A stretch of 64,000 nt of DNA from CAZACZ01 sp964483695 (GCA_964483695.1 CAZACZ010000001.1:77989-141988); one strand, 5' to 3'. Positions 51,011 to 61,337 are shown, numbered from the stretch's first letter. Translations and numbers: made by a program. Notes: generated by a model from the letters alone, not told the origin.

Positions 51011-51651
51011 CCTGCCAGGAACGAGCCCGTCAGCAACGGCTGCCGCCGGCCTGGCGCGCGCACCACCACGTGGCGCCCGCTGCGCGTTCGCTGGTACAGC
51101 AGCACGCCGTTGCGCGCCCCGAGCAGCGGGACGTCGCTCTCGGCGTCGAACAGGATGCGCAGGTGAAGCGGCACGTGGCTACGCAAGCGCCCGATCTCGT
51201 AGCGCTGGTCCTCCGCCACCCGGTACCCGAAGAACACGTCGGGCGGCTCGCCGTCGTCGTACACCAAGACCAACGACTGCGCCTCGTCGGCGCGGTAGTG
51301 GGCCACGGCCTCCCACACGGTGGCCCGCGCCTCCGCCTCGGACACCTGGCGCACCGTGGCGCGCGCCGTGTCGCCGAAGAACGCCGCCGGGAAGCGGCGT
51401 GATTGCACGTAGTAGCCACCCGGCCCGACGCGCAAGGTCATCACGTCGTTGTCGTACGCGCGCCCGCGAACGCGGCTCTTGAAGTGGGAGATGGCGAGCC
51501 CGAAGCGACGATCGTGACTGTCGGCGAAGTCGTCCCAGTCCGGGTCGAGCAGCGCGGCGTCGGTGTTGATCTCGAAGCCGGGGTCGAAGGCGCCCCAGGC
51601 CGGCCCGACGTCCACGCGCGGTCCTTCGTCACGAAGCGGTTCGTTGCTCAT
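51007..51651 (-). CDS. Protein of unknown function between menG and GidA-like gene
   Basis: 214 residues, soluble, not recognised. It contains a long alpha/beta middle (FGLAISHFKSRVRGRAYDN) and a C-terminal beta stretch with GNGVLL-like and RTRSGRHVVVRAP. GGGAGGG precedes the ATG at 51651, which overlaps the menG end by 23 bp; its own stop overlaps the next start. So menG, this gene and the GidA-like gene form a tight operon. No function proposed. Confidence 0.75.
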   Translation of the reverse strand: MSNEPLRDEGPRVDVGPAWGAFDPGFEINTDAALLDPDWDDFADSHDRRFGLAISHFKSRVRGRAYDNDVMTLRVGPGGYYVQSRRFPAAFFGDTARATVRQVSEAEARATVWEAVAHYRADEAQSLVLVYDDGEPPDVFFGYRVAEDQRYEIGRLRSHVPLHLRILFDAESDVPLLGARNGVLLYQRTRSGRHVVVRAPGRRQPLLTGSFLAG

Positions 51652-52408
51652 GATCCCTCCCGGGCTCGACCTCGCCGACGTGCAACGCCGAGATCCCGAA
51701 CGACTGCAGATGGTACCGCACCGTGGCGAAGCCGGCGTCGCGCATGCGCTGGGCCAGGTCCTCGGGCGGGAAGAACGCCAGCACCGACGCGGGCAGGTAG
51801 GCGTAGGCGCTGCGCTTGCCCGAGATCCACCCCCCGACGCGCGGTAGGAAGGTGGTGAAGTAGCCACGGAACACCGACCCGAACCAGCCTCGCGGCGGCG
51901 GCGGGAACTCGAGCACCACCAAGCGACCCCCGGGCCGGAGCACGCGGCGGAACTCGCGCAGGCCGGCGTCGGGATCGGCGAAGTTGCGCAGACCGTAGGC
52001 GATCGTGACCGCGTCGAACGATCCGTCCGGGTACGGCAGCGCGCTGCCGTCGGCGACCTCGAAGGTCGCCTCGACGCCGGCACGGGCCGCCTTGACGCGG
52101 GCGCGCTCCAGCATCGGTTCGGCGAAGTCCACGCCCACCACGGTGCAGCGGGTGCAACGGCGCTTCAGCGCCAGGACCACGTTGCCGGTGCCGGTGGCGA
52201 CGTCGAGCACGACCGGGGTGGCGGCGCGCCCCAGGACCTCGCCCGGAAGCGCCGCTCGCGCCGCCTGCCGACGCCACCGGCCGTCGATGCCGAAGCTGAG
52301 CACCGTGTTGAGCAGGTCGTAGGTCGGCGCGATCTCCGAGAACATCGCGCGCACCCGCTCGGCCTTGCCGTGGGTGTCGCGCGCCTCGGTCGCCCCGCCG
52401 GCCGTCAT
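51629..52408 (-). CDS. menG: Demethylmenaquinone methyltransferase MenG/UbiE
   Basis: 259 residues. SAM methyltransferase that adds the final methyl group to menaquinone. MFSEIAPTYDLLNTVLSFGIDGRWR (start of the family), VLDVATGTGNVVL (motif I), GVDFAEPML and ALPYPDGSFDAVTIAYGLRNF are diagnostic. ATG 52408 lies 7 nt after TAGCCT. Together with mqnD and the UbiA gene in this window it points to the futalosine menaquinone route. Overlaps the following gene. Confidence 0.94.
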   Translation of the reverse strand: MTAGGATEARDTHGKAERVRAMFSEIAPTYDLLNTVLSFGIDGRWRRQAARAALPGEVLGRAATPVVLDVATGTGNVVLALKRRCTRCTVVGVDFAEPMLERARVKAARAGVEATFEVADGSALPYPDGSFDAVTIAYGLRNFADPDAGLREFRRVLRPGGRLVVLEFPPPPRGWFGSVFRGYFTTFLPRVGGWISGKRSAYAYLPASVLAFFPPEDLAQRMRDAGFATVRYHLQSFGISALHVGEVEPGRDHEQRTAS

Positions 52409-52415
52409 GGCAGGG

Positions 52416-52421
52416 AGGCTA
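52416..52421 (-). promoter_or_regulatory. -10 hexamer TAGCCT, leaderless menG
   Basis: Minus-strand TAGCCT, 7 nt, then the ATG at 52408. Confidence 0.5.
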
Positions 52422-52455
52422 CCACGGTCGTAGGCGCGCGGCCCTCGCGCAGAGG

Positions 52456-52785
52456 TCACGACGGTTCGGCGCCAGGTCCGTCGGATTGCAGACCGCACCG
52501 CGACAGGAACGCCGCCGCCTTGGCCGGCGAGAAGCGCGACAAGCTGGCCGCGTTGTCCTGGTAGACCAGCGTCGGGACGCTGCGCCGGCCCTCGTTCACC
52601 GCCATCACCAGGGCTGCGGCGTGGGCGTCCTGCTGGATGTCGACCTCGACGTACGCGACCCGGCGGGCCTCGAGGTACGCCTTCGTCGCGCGGCAATCGC
52701 CGCACCATGGGGTGGTGTAGACCGTGATGACCGGCCCGTCTCGGTCGGCATCCACGGGCGACGCGAGCCCGTCGCTAGGCGCCAT
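52456..52785 (-). CDS. Glutaredoxin-like protein
   Basis: 109 residues. Thioredoxin fold with active site TTPWCGDCRATK (Cys28, Cys31), SVPTLVY cis-Pro region. A mycoredoxin/NrdH-like size; the first 16 residues are a loose Asp/Pro-rich extension. Electron donor for small reductases, partner unknown. ATG 52785 follows CGGAGGAG. Divergent from typA. Confidence 0.88.
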   Translation of the reverse strand: MAPSDGLASPVDADRDGPVITVYTTPWCGDCRATKAYLEARRVAYVEVDIQQDAHAAALVMAVNEGRRSVPTLVYQDNAASLSRFSPAKAAAFLSRCGLQSDGPGAEPS

Positions 52786-53155
52786 GCGCTCCTCCGTTCC
52801 TGCAGTCGAGCGAGGAGCACCCGCCCCGCCGCTCGCTCCGCGCCCACGCGATACGTAGCGGGCACGCCCACGAACCTACCAGGCCTCGGCGCGTGCCCAT
52901 GTGGTCCAGAGCGCCATGGCCTCGTGCCCACCGGCGTGCCGCGCGGCGTAGCGGGCGTCCGCTCCATCCGCTATACTCCTCCGTTGCGCTGCGCGGCCTC
53001 GGCAGCGTCCCTCGGACCCGACGCGACCACACACCGGTGGTCGCGCGAGGTGCGCCTCCTCGCCCGCCGAAGGCGGCACGCGCCGGTCCGGCACGACGCC
53101 CAGCCGCGACCTGCACCGACCGAGCCAGGCCGGCGACGCGCACCCGGAGACCCGC
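52786..53155. other. 370-bp region with typA promoter and leader
   Basis: Between the divergent glutaredoxin and typA genes. The typA promoter at 52972-52977 leaves about 170 nt of leader, dense in GC-rich hairpins (for example GGTGCGCCTCC / CGCCCGCCGAAGGCGG). No gene is convincing; a TTG at 52984 opens a frame that runs through typA out of phase. Confidence 0.5.
52972..52977 (+). promoter_or_regulatory. -10 hexamer TATACT, typA
   Basis: TATACT about 180 nt upstream of the typA ATG; the best hexamer in the region. Confidence 0.5.
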
Positions 53156-54958
<1,803 letters not shown>

Positions 54959-54976
54959 GACGCCGGCGCGTCGGCC

Positions 54977-55762
54977 TCACGCGGCGGTGGAGGCAGCCTC
55001 GCCGGCGTGCTCCACGTCGGTGGGCAGCGGTGCCGGCCGGTCCGCCGGCGTGACCAGCGCCACCGTGATCGGTCCGTACGGCGCGTCCTGGTCGGCCGTC
55101 GCCCGCCCCTCGCGCACCAGTTCGAGCATCGCGGCGAACCCGACGGCCCGGCCGGGCCAATCGCGTACGCCGAGCAGGTCGAACAGCAGTCCGCGACCGC
55201 GCTCGCGCAGCGTGCGCACGAGGGTGCGCAAGGTGCCGGCGAGCGTCAGGCGCTCGATGGCCAACTCGAAGTACCCGCCAAGGCGGTAGCGCCCGGCGAG
55301 CCGCGCGAGATCGCCCGGCGATGCCCGGAGCGGACGCTCGGCACGCGGGTAGTGCGGGCGCGGCGTGCGGGCGGGCACGACGATGCGGCGTTCGTCCCGT
55401 CGGCGGCGCAGGAACGCGATCGCTTCCTCGAGCTCTTCCAGCAGCGCGACCGCCTCCAGCGCGTCTTCGGCGGCGCCGAGGCCATCGACCTCGTCGTCGC
55501 CTCTGGGCGGACGCGGCAAGAGCAGCCGCACCTTCAACTCGATGACCTGCGCCAAGCGCGGCAGTGCCTCGGTGGCCGTCTCGAGGTCGGCCGCCGCGTG
55601 GCGCTCGAAGTGCTCCAGGTAGGCGCGCACCAGCGCCAGCAGGTCGAGCCGCTCGGGTGCCAGGGCGTTCGTGCGCAACGCGTGCGCGAGTTCCGTCAGG
55701 CTGCCCTGGAAGTGCTCCTGGGCGACCAGGAAGGTGCCGCCGTCGAGCGCGACGTCGCTCAC
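54977..55762 (-). CDS. scpA: Segregation and condensation protein A
   Basis: 261 residues. Kleisin that closes the SMC ring with ScpB for chromosome compaction. FQGSLTELAHAL, LDLLALVRAYLEHFERH and LPRLAQVIELKVRLLLPRP form the N-terminal SMC-neck-binding domain; the winged-helix C-terminus (FDLLGVRDWPGRAVGFAAML) is present. GTG 55762 is fixed by TAGGCT 6 nt upstream. scpB is not adjacent. Confidence 0.9.
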   Translation of the reverse strand: MSDVALDGGTFLVAQEHFQGSLTELAHALRTNALAPERLDLLALVRAYLEHFERHAAADLETATEALPRLAQVIELKVRLLLPRPPRGDDEVDGLGAAEDALEAVALLEELEEAIAFLRRRRDERRIVVPARTPRPHYPRAERPLRASPGDLARLAGRYRLGGYFELAIERLTLAGTLRTLVRTLRERGRGLLFDLLGVRDWPGRAVGFAAMLELVREGRATADQDAPYGPITVALVTPADRPAPLPTDVEHAGEAASTAA

Positions 55763-55768
55763 GGCGCG

Positions 55769-55774
55769 AGCCTA
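55769..55774 (-). promoter_or_regulatory. -10 hexamer TAGGCT, leaderless scpA
   Basis: Minus-strand TAGGCT, 6 nt, then the GTG at 55762. Confidence 0.5.
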
Positions 55775-55805
55775 CCACGGCTTCGAGCCGCGTCCCGGAC
55801 GGGCC

Positions 55806-56429
55806 TCAATCGAGGAACGGGTCGGCGCCGTCGGCGGTGAGGTGACGCGTGTCGTTCACGCGCTCGATGAGCATCTCGCCGTCACGGAAGAGCACGCGGC
55901 TGACGCCAGCGTGGCGCAGGTAGATGCGCTTGCGCCAGCGCGGATGCTCGACGCCCAGCACCCACGTCAGCAGCATCTGGATGGTGCCGGAGTGCGTGAC
56001 CGCCACGACGTGGCCGTCGTGACGCGCATGCGCCTCGTCCATCCAGGCCACCGCGCGGTGGCGCAGCTCCTGGTACGACTCGCCGCCGGGCGTGCGGCAC
56101 GTGAACGGGTCGGCGAACCACGTCTGCCAGCTGGGGTCGCGTTCGTTCTCCGCCTGCGTGTGGCCTTCGAACGCTCCGAAGTTGAGCTCGCGCAAGCGGG
56201 CGTCCACCTCGACCCGATGGTTGGGGAACGCGATGTGAGCGGTCTCCAGCGCGCGCGAGGAGGGGCTGGCGTAGATCGCGGCATCGGCCTCGGTGCCGGC
56301 CACGTGCCGCGCCAGGCGCCGGGCCTGGCGTCGGCCGTCGTCGGACAACGGCACGTCGGTGTGGCCTTGGAACCGACCGTCGGCGTTCCACGCGGTCAGG
56401 GCGTGCCGGATGAGGGTGAGACGCCGCAC
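55806..56429 (-). CDS. Histidine phosphatase (phosphoglycerate mutase-like)
   Basis: 207 residues. LIRHALTAWN (7-16) carries the phospho-accepting His, with Ala where most members have Gly in RHG; later SPSSRALETAHIAF, ELNFGAFEGHTQAE and VTHSGTI complete the pocket. CobC/GpmB-like broad phosphatase; substrate unknown. GTG 56429 is 7 nt after TAGACT, and the frame upstream of it is unrelated to the family. Confidence 0.9.
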   Translation of the reverse strand: MRRLTLIRHALTAWNADGRFQGHTDVPLSDDGRRQARRLARHVAGTEADAAIYASPSSRALETAHIAFPNHRVEVDARLRELNFGAFEGHTQAENERDPSWQTWFADPFTCRTPGGESYQELRHRAVAWMDEAHARHDGHVVAVTHSGTIQMLLTWVLGVEHPRWRKRIYLRHAGVSRVLFRDGEMLIERVNDTRHLTADGADPFLD

Positions 56430-56436
56430 GCCAGCG

Positions 56437-56442
56437 AGTCTA
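56437..56442 (-). promoter_or_regulatory. Extended -10 TGCTAGACT, leaderless
   Basis: Minus-strand TAGACT with TGC extension, 7 nt, then the GTG at 56429. Confidence 0.5.
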
Positions 56443-56495
56443 GCAGGTGACCGCGGCGCTCCACGACGGGCGCAGTGGGGGGCGACGCAGCGTGC

Positions 56496-56501
56496 TAGCC
56501 T
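56496..56501 (+). promoter_or_regulatory. Extended -10 TGCTAGCCT, leaderless
   Basis: TAGCCT with TGC extension, 6 nt, then the ATG at 56508. Confidence 0.5.
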
Positions 56502-56507
56502 CCGGGC

Positions 56508-57224
56508 ATGGACCTCACCGGCAAGACCGCCTGGGTGACGGGAGCGAGCAAGGGGATCGGCCGAGCGGTGGCCGAAGCGCTGCACGGGGCCGGCATGAAC
56601 GTCGCCCTCAGCGCCCGCGAGGCGGGCACGTTGGAGAGCGTCGTCGCGCGCCTCGCGGATGCCGGCGACGGCCGCGCGCTGGCCGTCGCCTGCGACGTGC
56701 GCGACCTAGAGGCGCAGCAGGGAGCGGTGCGGCGCATCGTCGCGACGTTCGGCGGCCTGGACCTGCTGGTGGCGAACGCCGGCGTCGGCGGGCGCCGCTC
56801 GATCGAGGACCTCGACGCCGACAGCTGGGGGCGCATCCTCGACACCAACCTCACCGGCGTGTTCTACAGCGTCAAGGCGGCGCTGGATGCGCTGATCGCT
56901 CGCAAGGGCATGATCGTCACCATCGGCAGCCTGGCGGGCACCAACTTCTTCGCGGGCGGGGCCGCCTACAACGCCAGCAAGTTCGGCCTCCTGGGGTTCT
57001 CGCAAGCGATCATGCTGGACCTGCGCGAGCGCGGCGTGCGGGTGTCGACCATCATGCCCGGTTCGGTCGCCACCGGCTTCGGCGGCGGCCAGGTGTCGGC
57101 CGCCGACGCCTGGAAGATCCAGCCGGAGGACGTGGCCGAGACGGTGCTCTACCTGGCGCGCATGAACCCGCGCACGCTGCCGAGCCGCATCGAGGTCCGC
57201 CCGGCGCGGACGACGCTCGGCTGA
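56508..57224 (+). CDS. Short-chain dehydrogenase/reductase
   Basis: 238 residues, classical SDR. NAD(P) motif TGASKGIG (11-18), NAGVGG (around 90), and the YNASK active site near 157. Substrate unknown; Ser at the SLAGT strand is the third catalytic residue. pyrD begins 16 nt after the stop. Confidence 0.93.
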   Translation: MDLTGKTAWVTGASKGIGRAVAEALHGAGMNVALSAREAGTLESVVARLADAGDGRALAVACDVRDLEAQQGAVRRIVATFGGLDLLVANAGVGGRRSIEDLDADSWGRILDTNLTGVFYSVKAALDALIARKGMIVTIGSLAGTNFFAGGAAYNASKFGLLGFSQAIMLDLRERGVRVSTIMPGSVATGFGGGQVSAADAWKIQPEDVAETVLYLARMNPRTLPSRIEVRPARTTLG

Positions 57225-57240
57225 ACCGAGGGGCGCTCGC

Positions 57241-58341
57241 GTGTACCGAACGGTCCGTCCACTCCTGTTCCGCCTCGAGCCGGAGCGGGCGCATCACCTC
57301 GCCATGGTCGCCCTCGGCGCCGCCAGCCGCAACGCCGGCGCGCTGGCTGCCCTGCGCGCGCTGCACCAGGTGAACGACCCGCGCCTCGTGGTACGTGCGT
57401 TCGGCCTGACCTTCCCCAACCCCATCGGACTGGCCGCCGGCCTGGACAAGGACGCCGTCGCCGTGCCGGCGCTGGCGGCGCTCGGCTACGGCAGCGTGGA
57501 GGTAGGCACCGTCACGGCCGTCGCGCAACCCGGCAACCCTCGCCCCCGGGTCTTCCGCCTGGTGCAGGACGAGGCCCTGGTCAACCGCATGGGCTTCAAC
57601 AACGAGGGCGCCGCCGCGCTGGCGCGACGGCTCGCCGCCTGGCAAAGACGCGGGCCGTTGCCGCCCGTGGGCGTCAACGTCGGGAAGTCGCGGGTGGTCC
57701 CGGTGGAGGACGCCATCGCCGATTACGATGCGTCGTTGCGGGCGGTCTGGGACGTCGCCGACTACCTGGTGCTGAACGTGTCGTCGCCCAACACGCCGGA
57801 CCTGCGCACGCTCCAGGACCGCGCGCCGTTGACCGCGTTGCTGCGCCACACCGCGTCGCTTCGCACGACGCTCGGCGCCCGACCGGTGCTGCTCAAGATC
57901 GCCCCCGACCTGAGCGACGCGGCCCTCGTCGAGGTCGCGGCCATCGCCGAGGAGCAGGGCATCGATGGGATCATCGCCACCAACACCACCGTCGGGCGCG
58001 ACGGCGCCACCGCCGCCGCGGCGGCGGAGACCGGCGGCTTGTCGGGTAGGCCGCTGGCGCGTCGCTCGCTCGAGGTGCTGCGAACGCTACGCGCCGCCAC
58101 CACCCTGCCGATCGTCTCGGTCGGAGGGATCGCGGGAGCCGCGGACGCCATCGAGCGCTTCGAAGCCGGCGCCGACCTGCTCCAGCTCTACACCGCCATG
58201 ATCTACCGCGGCCCCGGCGTGGTGAAGGAGGTCGTTCGCGGCCTGCTCGAGGAGGTGGACCGCAGGGGCGTGCGCCACGTGCACGACCTGCGCCACGAGC
58301 CGAAGACGGGCGCCCGCACGGCCGCGGCCGTCGGCGCCTGA
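57241..58341 (+). CDS. pyrD: Dihydroorotate dehydrogenase (class 2)
   Basis: 366 residues. Quinone-dependent step of pyrimidine synthesis at the membrane. N-terminal helices (RPLLFRLEPERAHHLAM), NPIGLAAGLDKD, NVSSPNTPDLR with catalytic Ser, IIATNTTVGR and GGIAGAADAIERFEAGADLLQLYT are class-2 features. GTG start after CCGAGGGG. The C-terminal tail is Arg/His-rich. Menaquinone made by the mqn genes would be its electron acceptor (inference). Confidence 0.95.
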   Translation: MYRTVRPLLFRLEPERAHHLAMVALGAASRNAGALAALRALHQVNDPRLVVRAFGLTFPNPIGLAAGLDKDAVAVPALAALGYGSVEVGTVTAVAQPGNPRPRVFRLVQDEALVNRMGFNNEGAAALARRLAAWQRRGPLPPVGVNVGKSRVVPVEDAIADYDASLRAVWDVADYLVLNVSSPNTPDLRTLQDRAPLTALLRHTASLRTTLGARPVLLKIAPDLSDAALVEVAAIAEEQGIDGIIATNTTVGRDGATAAAAAETGGLSGRPLARRSLEVLRTLRAATTLPIVSVGGIAGAADAIERFEAGADLLQLYTAMIYRGPGVVKEVVRGLLEEVDRRGVRHVHDLRHEPKTGARTAAAVGA

Positions 58342-58379
58342 CCCTGCGCCCCGCCCGGCGCCCCACCCTGCGCCCCGCC
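58341..58379. repeat. Short direct repeat between pyrD and adenosyltransferase
   Basis: ACCCTGCGCCCCGCC occurs twice, at 58341-58355 and 58365-58379 (24-bp period). The first copy begins at the last base of the pyrD stop. No T-run. Confidence 0.4.
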
Positions 58380-58401
58380 GTGCGGGCGCTCGGCCAACAC
58401 G

Positions 58402-59016
58402 CTACGCCCCCTCCGGCGCCTTGGCGTCGCCCGCGCCGACCGGTTTGCGCGCCTGCCACGGGGTGTCGGTCACGCCTGCACGTAGGTTGGCGGCACGCGC
58501 CAGCGTGAACAGCAGGTCCGAGAACCGGTTCAGGAGCGGGAGCAGGTGCGCCCCGACCTCCTCGCGCCGCGCCAGCGCCACCGCGTGGCGCTCGGCGCGG
58601 CGGACGATGGCGCGCGCCAGTTGCAGCGCCGCGGACGCCTCGGTGCCCCCGGGCAGGACGAACTGCCGCAGCGCCGAAAGCTCGGCGTCGTAGCGGTCGA
58701 TCCACGCCTCGAGGCGGGCCACGTCGTGGTCGTCGACGGCGCGCACGAACGCGCGCTGACGCGCGCCCTGCGGCGTGGCCAGGTCGGCGCCGACGTCGAA
58801 CAGCAGGCTCTGGAGCGCCGCGAGGTCGTGGTCGAGTTCGGCGCCGCCCTGGAGCGCGGCGCCCGCGGCCGCCACGTGGGCACGAGCCAACCCGATGGCG
58901 GCGTTGGCCTCGTCGACGGCGCCGTACGCCTCGACCCGAAGGTCGTCCTTGGGAACGCGTTCGCCTCCGAACAGCCCGGTCTCGCCGGCATCTCCGCTGC
59001 GCGTGTAGATCTTCAT
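58402..59016 (-). CDS. Cobalamin adenosyltransferase (PduO type)
   Basis: 204 residues. Converts cob(I)alamin to adenosylcobalamin. IYTRSGDAGETGLFGGERV (3-21), DEANAAIGLA, LPGGTEASAALQLARAIVRRAER and NRFSDLLFTLAR are hallmarks. This could supply the acyl-CoA mutase encoded 30 kb away. ATG 59016 is 6 nt after TATCCT. The longer reading frame upstream runs through the assembly gap and is artefact. Divergent from mscS. Confidence 0.94.
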   Translation of the reverse strand: MKIYTRSGDAGETGLFGGERVPKDDLRVEAYGAVDEANAAIGLARAHVAAAGAALQGGAELDHDLAALQSLLFDVGADLATPQGARQRAFVRAVDDHDVARLEAWIDRYDAELSALRQFVLPGGTEASAALQLARAIVRRAERHAVALARREEVGAHLLPLLNRFSDLLFTLARAANLRAGVTDTPWQARKPVGAGDAKAPEGA

Positions 59017-59022
59017 GGCCGC

Positions 59023-59028
59023 AGGATA
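59023..59028 (-). promoter_or_regulatory. -10 hexamer TATCCT, leaderless
   Basis: Minus-strand TATCCT, 6 nt, then the ATG at 59016. Confidence 0.55.
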
Positions 59029-59043
59029 GCGCGCAGCACGCGG

Positions 59044-59049
59044 TACACT
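59044..59049 (+). promoter_or_regulatory. -10 hexamer TACACT, mscS
   Basis: TACACT, 39 nt before the ATG at 59089, leader with CGGGAG. Confidence 0.45.
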
Positions 59050-59088
59050 GCGCCAGCCCTGGACGCAAGGCGGGAGCGACGAACACGC

Positions 59089-60189
59089 ATGGACCTCTCC
59101 TTCTTCCTCGACACCACCTTCCTCGGCATCACCCTCGCCCGCTGGGCAGTCGCGCTCGGCGTGGCGGCGGCCGTGTACGTCGCGTTGCGTCTGGCGCGGA
59201 AGGTCCTGCGCAATCGCGTGCGCGTGGCCGCCGGGCGCACCCGCAACGGCGTCGACGACACCATCGTGGCCGTCCTTGCCGCCACGCAGACCTGGTTCTT
59301 CCTGGCCACCGCGGTCTACGTCGGTTCCATCGTGGTGGCGCTCGACCCCGTCACGCGCGGCTACGTGCGCCAAGGGTTCACGCTGTTGCTGCTCGTCCAG
59401 GTGCTGGTGTGGGGCAACACCGCACTGGTCACCGTCCTCGAGGCGTACCGGAAGCAGTCCGACCTCGATCCCACCCGTCGCACCTCGCTGTCCGCCATGG
59501 GCTTCGTCGGGCGGCTGGTGTTGTTCTCGGTCGTCCTGCTGCTGGCGCTCGACAACCTCGGCTTCGAGATCACTACCTTGCTGGCCGGCTTGGGCATCAC
59601 GTCGCTGGCGGTGGCGTTGGCGCTGCAGAACATCCTCGGGGACCTGTTCGCGTCGCTCTCGATCCTCTTCGACAAGCCCTTCGAGATCGGCGACTTCATC
59701 GTCGTGGGCGACTACCAGGGCACGGTGGAGAACGTCGGGTTGCGCACCACGCGTCTGCGCAGCATCTCGGGCGAGCAACTGGTGGTCGGCAACCACGACC
59801 TGCTGGCAAGCCGCATCCGCAACTACAAGCGCATGCAGGAACGGCGCGTGGTCTTCACGCTGGGCGTGGAGTACGGCACCCCGCCGGAGAAGCTCGAGCG
59901 CATCCCGAAGCTGGCGCGCGAGGCGATCGAAGCGCAGTCGCAGGTGCGCTTCGACCGGGCCCACTTCCGCTCGTTCGGCGCCTCCTCGCTCGACTTCGAG
60001 GTCGTCTACTACATGCTCGTGTCCGACTACATCACCTACATGGACACGCAGCAGGCCATCAACCTTCGGCTCTACCGCAGCTTCGACCAGGAGGGCATCG
60101 CGTTCGCCTTCCCGACGCAGACGGTGATGCTCGCAAGCGCAGCCGGGAGCGCGCTGCCCGTGACGCTCGCCGGGGACCGTCGCGCCTAG
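59089..60189 (+). CDS. mscS: MscS-family mechanosensitive channel
   Basis: 366 residues. Opens under membrane tension to release solutes after hypo-osmotic shock. Five or so helices (about 8-30, 55-80, 95-118, 140-165); the last is the pore helix with LGITSLAVALALQNILGDLFAS. The cytoplasmic beta domain follows (KPFEIGDFIVVGDYQGTVE, about 198-216). ATG 59089 uses the GGGAG site. A long helix precedes, larger than the classical MscS N-terminus. The gene ends 71 bp before the assembly gap. Confidence 0.93.
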   Translation: MDLSFFLDTTFLGITLARWAVALGVAAAVYVALRLARKVLRNRVRVAAGRTRNGVDDTIVAVLAATQTWFFLATAVYVGSIVVALDPVTRGYVRQGFTLLLLVQVLVWGNTALVTVLEAYRKQSDLDPTRRTSLSAMGFVGRLVLFSVVLLLALDNLGFEITTLLAGLGITSLAVALALQNILGDLFASLSILFDKPFEIGDFIVVGDYQGTVENVGLRTTRLRSISGEQLVVGNHDLLASRIRNYKRMQERRVVFTLGVEYGTPPEKLERIPKLAREAIEAQSQVRFDRAHFRSFGASSLDFEVVYYMLVSDYITYMDTQQAINLRLYRSFDQEGIAFAFPTQTVMLASAAGSALPVTLAGDRRA

Positions 60190-60224
60190 CGGCCCGAGTG
60201 CTGGCGCGCCGGCGCCCGAACATC

Positions 60225-60260
60225 GTCCGGGCTCGCCATCGCCGCAACCGGGTCCGGGCT
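60225..60260. repeat. 27-bp repeat interrupted by assembly gap
   Basis: GTCCGGGCT occurs at 60225-60233 and 60252-60260 (period 27). The first bases after the gap (ACCGGGTTCGGGCCC) resemble the repeat, so the break likely lies in a tandem repeat. Confidence 0.5.
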
Positions 60261-60360
60261 NNNNNNNNNNNNNNNNNNNNNNNNNNNNNNNNNNNNNNNN
60301 NNNNNNNNNNNNNNNNNNNNNNNNNNNNNNNNNNNNNNNNNNNNNNNNNNNNNNNNNNNN
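60261..60360. other. Assembly gap (100 N)
   Basis: Exactly 100 N, the conventional filler for a gap of unknown length. Real distance between mscS and the phytoene synthase gene is unknown. Confidence 0.99.
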
Positions 60361-60398
60361 ACCGGGTTCGGGCCCACGTAGGCGGGAGTCGGCAGCGG

Positions 60399-61325
60399 TC
60401 AGGGGTGCAGCATCAGCTGCAGCAGGGCGCGCGGGATCGTCGCGATCCGCTCCGCCGGCCGGAGATGGGCGCGTTGACGTAGGTTGTCGTGCCCGTTCTG
60501 CACGATCTTGTGCAGGATCGCCTCGTAGTTCCACGCCGCCACGGCGACGGCCGCTGCGGCGCCGCCATGCAACTGGCGGATGCCGCTCCAGCCTTCGCGG
60601 TAGAGCCGGCGGGCTTCGTCGGCGATCTCGTCGATCAACGCCACGTACCCGGGCGTGATGGCGCCGGAGCGCAGGGCGTCTACGTCGACGCCGTGCCGCT
60701 CGAGCGCCTCGAGGGGCAGGTAGCAGCGACCGCGACGCAGGTCCTCGCCGACATCGCGCAGCACGTTGGTGAGTTGCATCGCCTTGCCGAGCGCCACCGC
60801 CTTCTCGAGCGTGGCGTCGCCGCCGCGGAACCCGGCGATGGGCGCGATCAGCAGCCCCACCACCCCGGCGACGCGGTAGGCGTAGGTCGATAGCTCGTCG
60901 TAGGTCCGCAGCGGCGCGCCCGACACGTCGCTCTCGAACCCGGCACGCAGCGCCGCGAAGGCGTGCAGGGGGATGGGGAAGCGCCGCACGGCCCAGGCCA
61001 GCGCCACCTCGAACGCCACGTCCTGGCGCGGGGTGCCGGCGTAGGCGCGTTCGATCCCGTCCCACCACGCGCTCAGCCGCGCCTGCGCCGCCGGCGGCGT
61101 ACGCACCTCGTCGACCGCGTCGTCGCCCAGGCGGCAAGCGGCGTAGACGGCCAGCACCGCCTTGCGTCGGTCGCCTCGGAACAGCCTCGATCCCAAGTGG
61201 AAGGTGCTGGAGTGGTGCGCCGTGACCCGAGCGCAGGCCGCTAGCGCCTGTTCGAGGCGATCTCGCGAGGAGACCTCGACGGCGGGAAGCGCGCCTTCGT
61301 CACGCGGTTCGGCGGACACGAGCAT
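60399..61325 (-). CDS. crtB: Phytoene/squalene synthase family protein
   Basis: 308 residues. Condenses two prenyl diphosphates head to head. The Asp-rich motifs DDAVDE (68-73) and NVLRDVGED (about 186-194) hold the magnesium-diphosphate sites; TFHLGSRLF and YAYRVAGVVG are also typical. In this lineage it most likely makes phytoene for carotenoids, which are protective in Deinococcota. No crtI is visible; it could lie across the gap. ATG 61325 is 6 nt after TAGGCT. Confidence 0.88.
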   Translation of the reverse strand: MLVSAEPRDEGALPAVEVSSRDRLEQALAACARVTAHHSSTFHLGSRLFRGDRRKAVLAVYAACRLGDDAVDEVRTPPAAQARLSAWWDGIERAYAGTPRQDVAFEVALAWAVRRFPIPLHAFAALRAGFESDVSGAPLRTYDELSTYAYRVAGVVGLLIAPIAGFRGGDATLEKAVALGKAMQLTNVLRDVGEDLRRGRCYLPLEALERHGVDVDALRSGAITPGYVALIDEIADEARRLYREGWSGIRQLHGGAAAAVAVAAWNYEAILHKIVQNGHDNLRQRAHLRPAERIATIPRALLQLMLHP

Positions 61326-61331
61326 GGACGG

Positions 61332-61337
61332 AGCCTA
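61332..61337 (-). promoter_or_regulatory. -10 hexamer TAGGCT, leaderless
   Basis: Minus-strand TAGGCT, 6 nt, then the ATG at 61325. Confidence 0.55.

Noticed and set aside
58402..61137. 911-codon frame joining adenosyltransferase to phytoene synthase antisense through the Ns
   Set aside because: The run of Ns reads as X and hides stops. The real gene starts at 59016.
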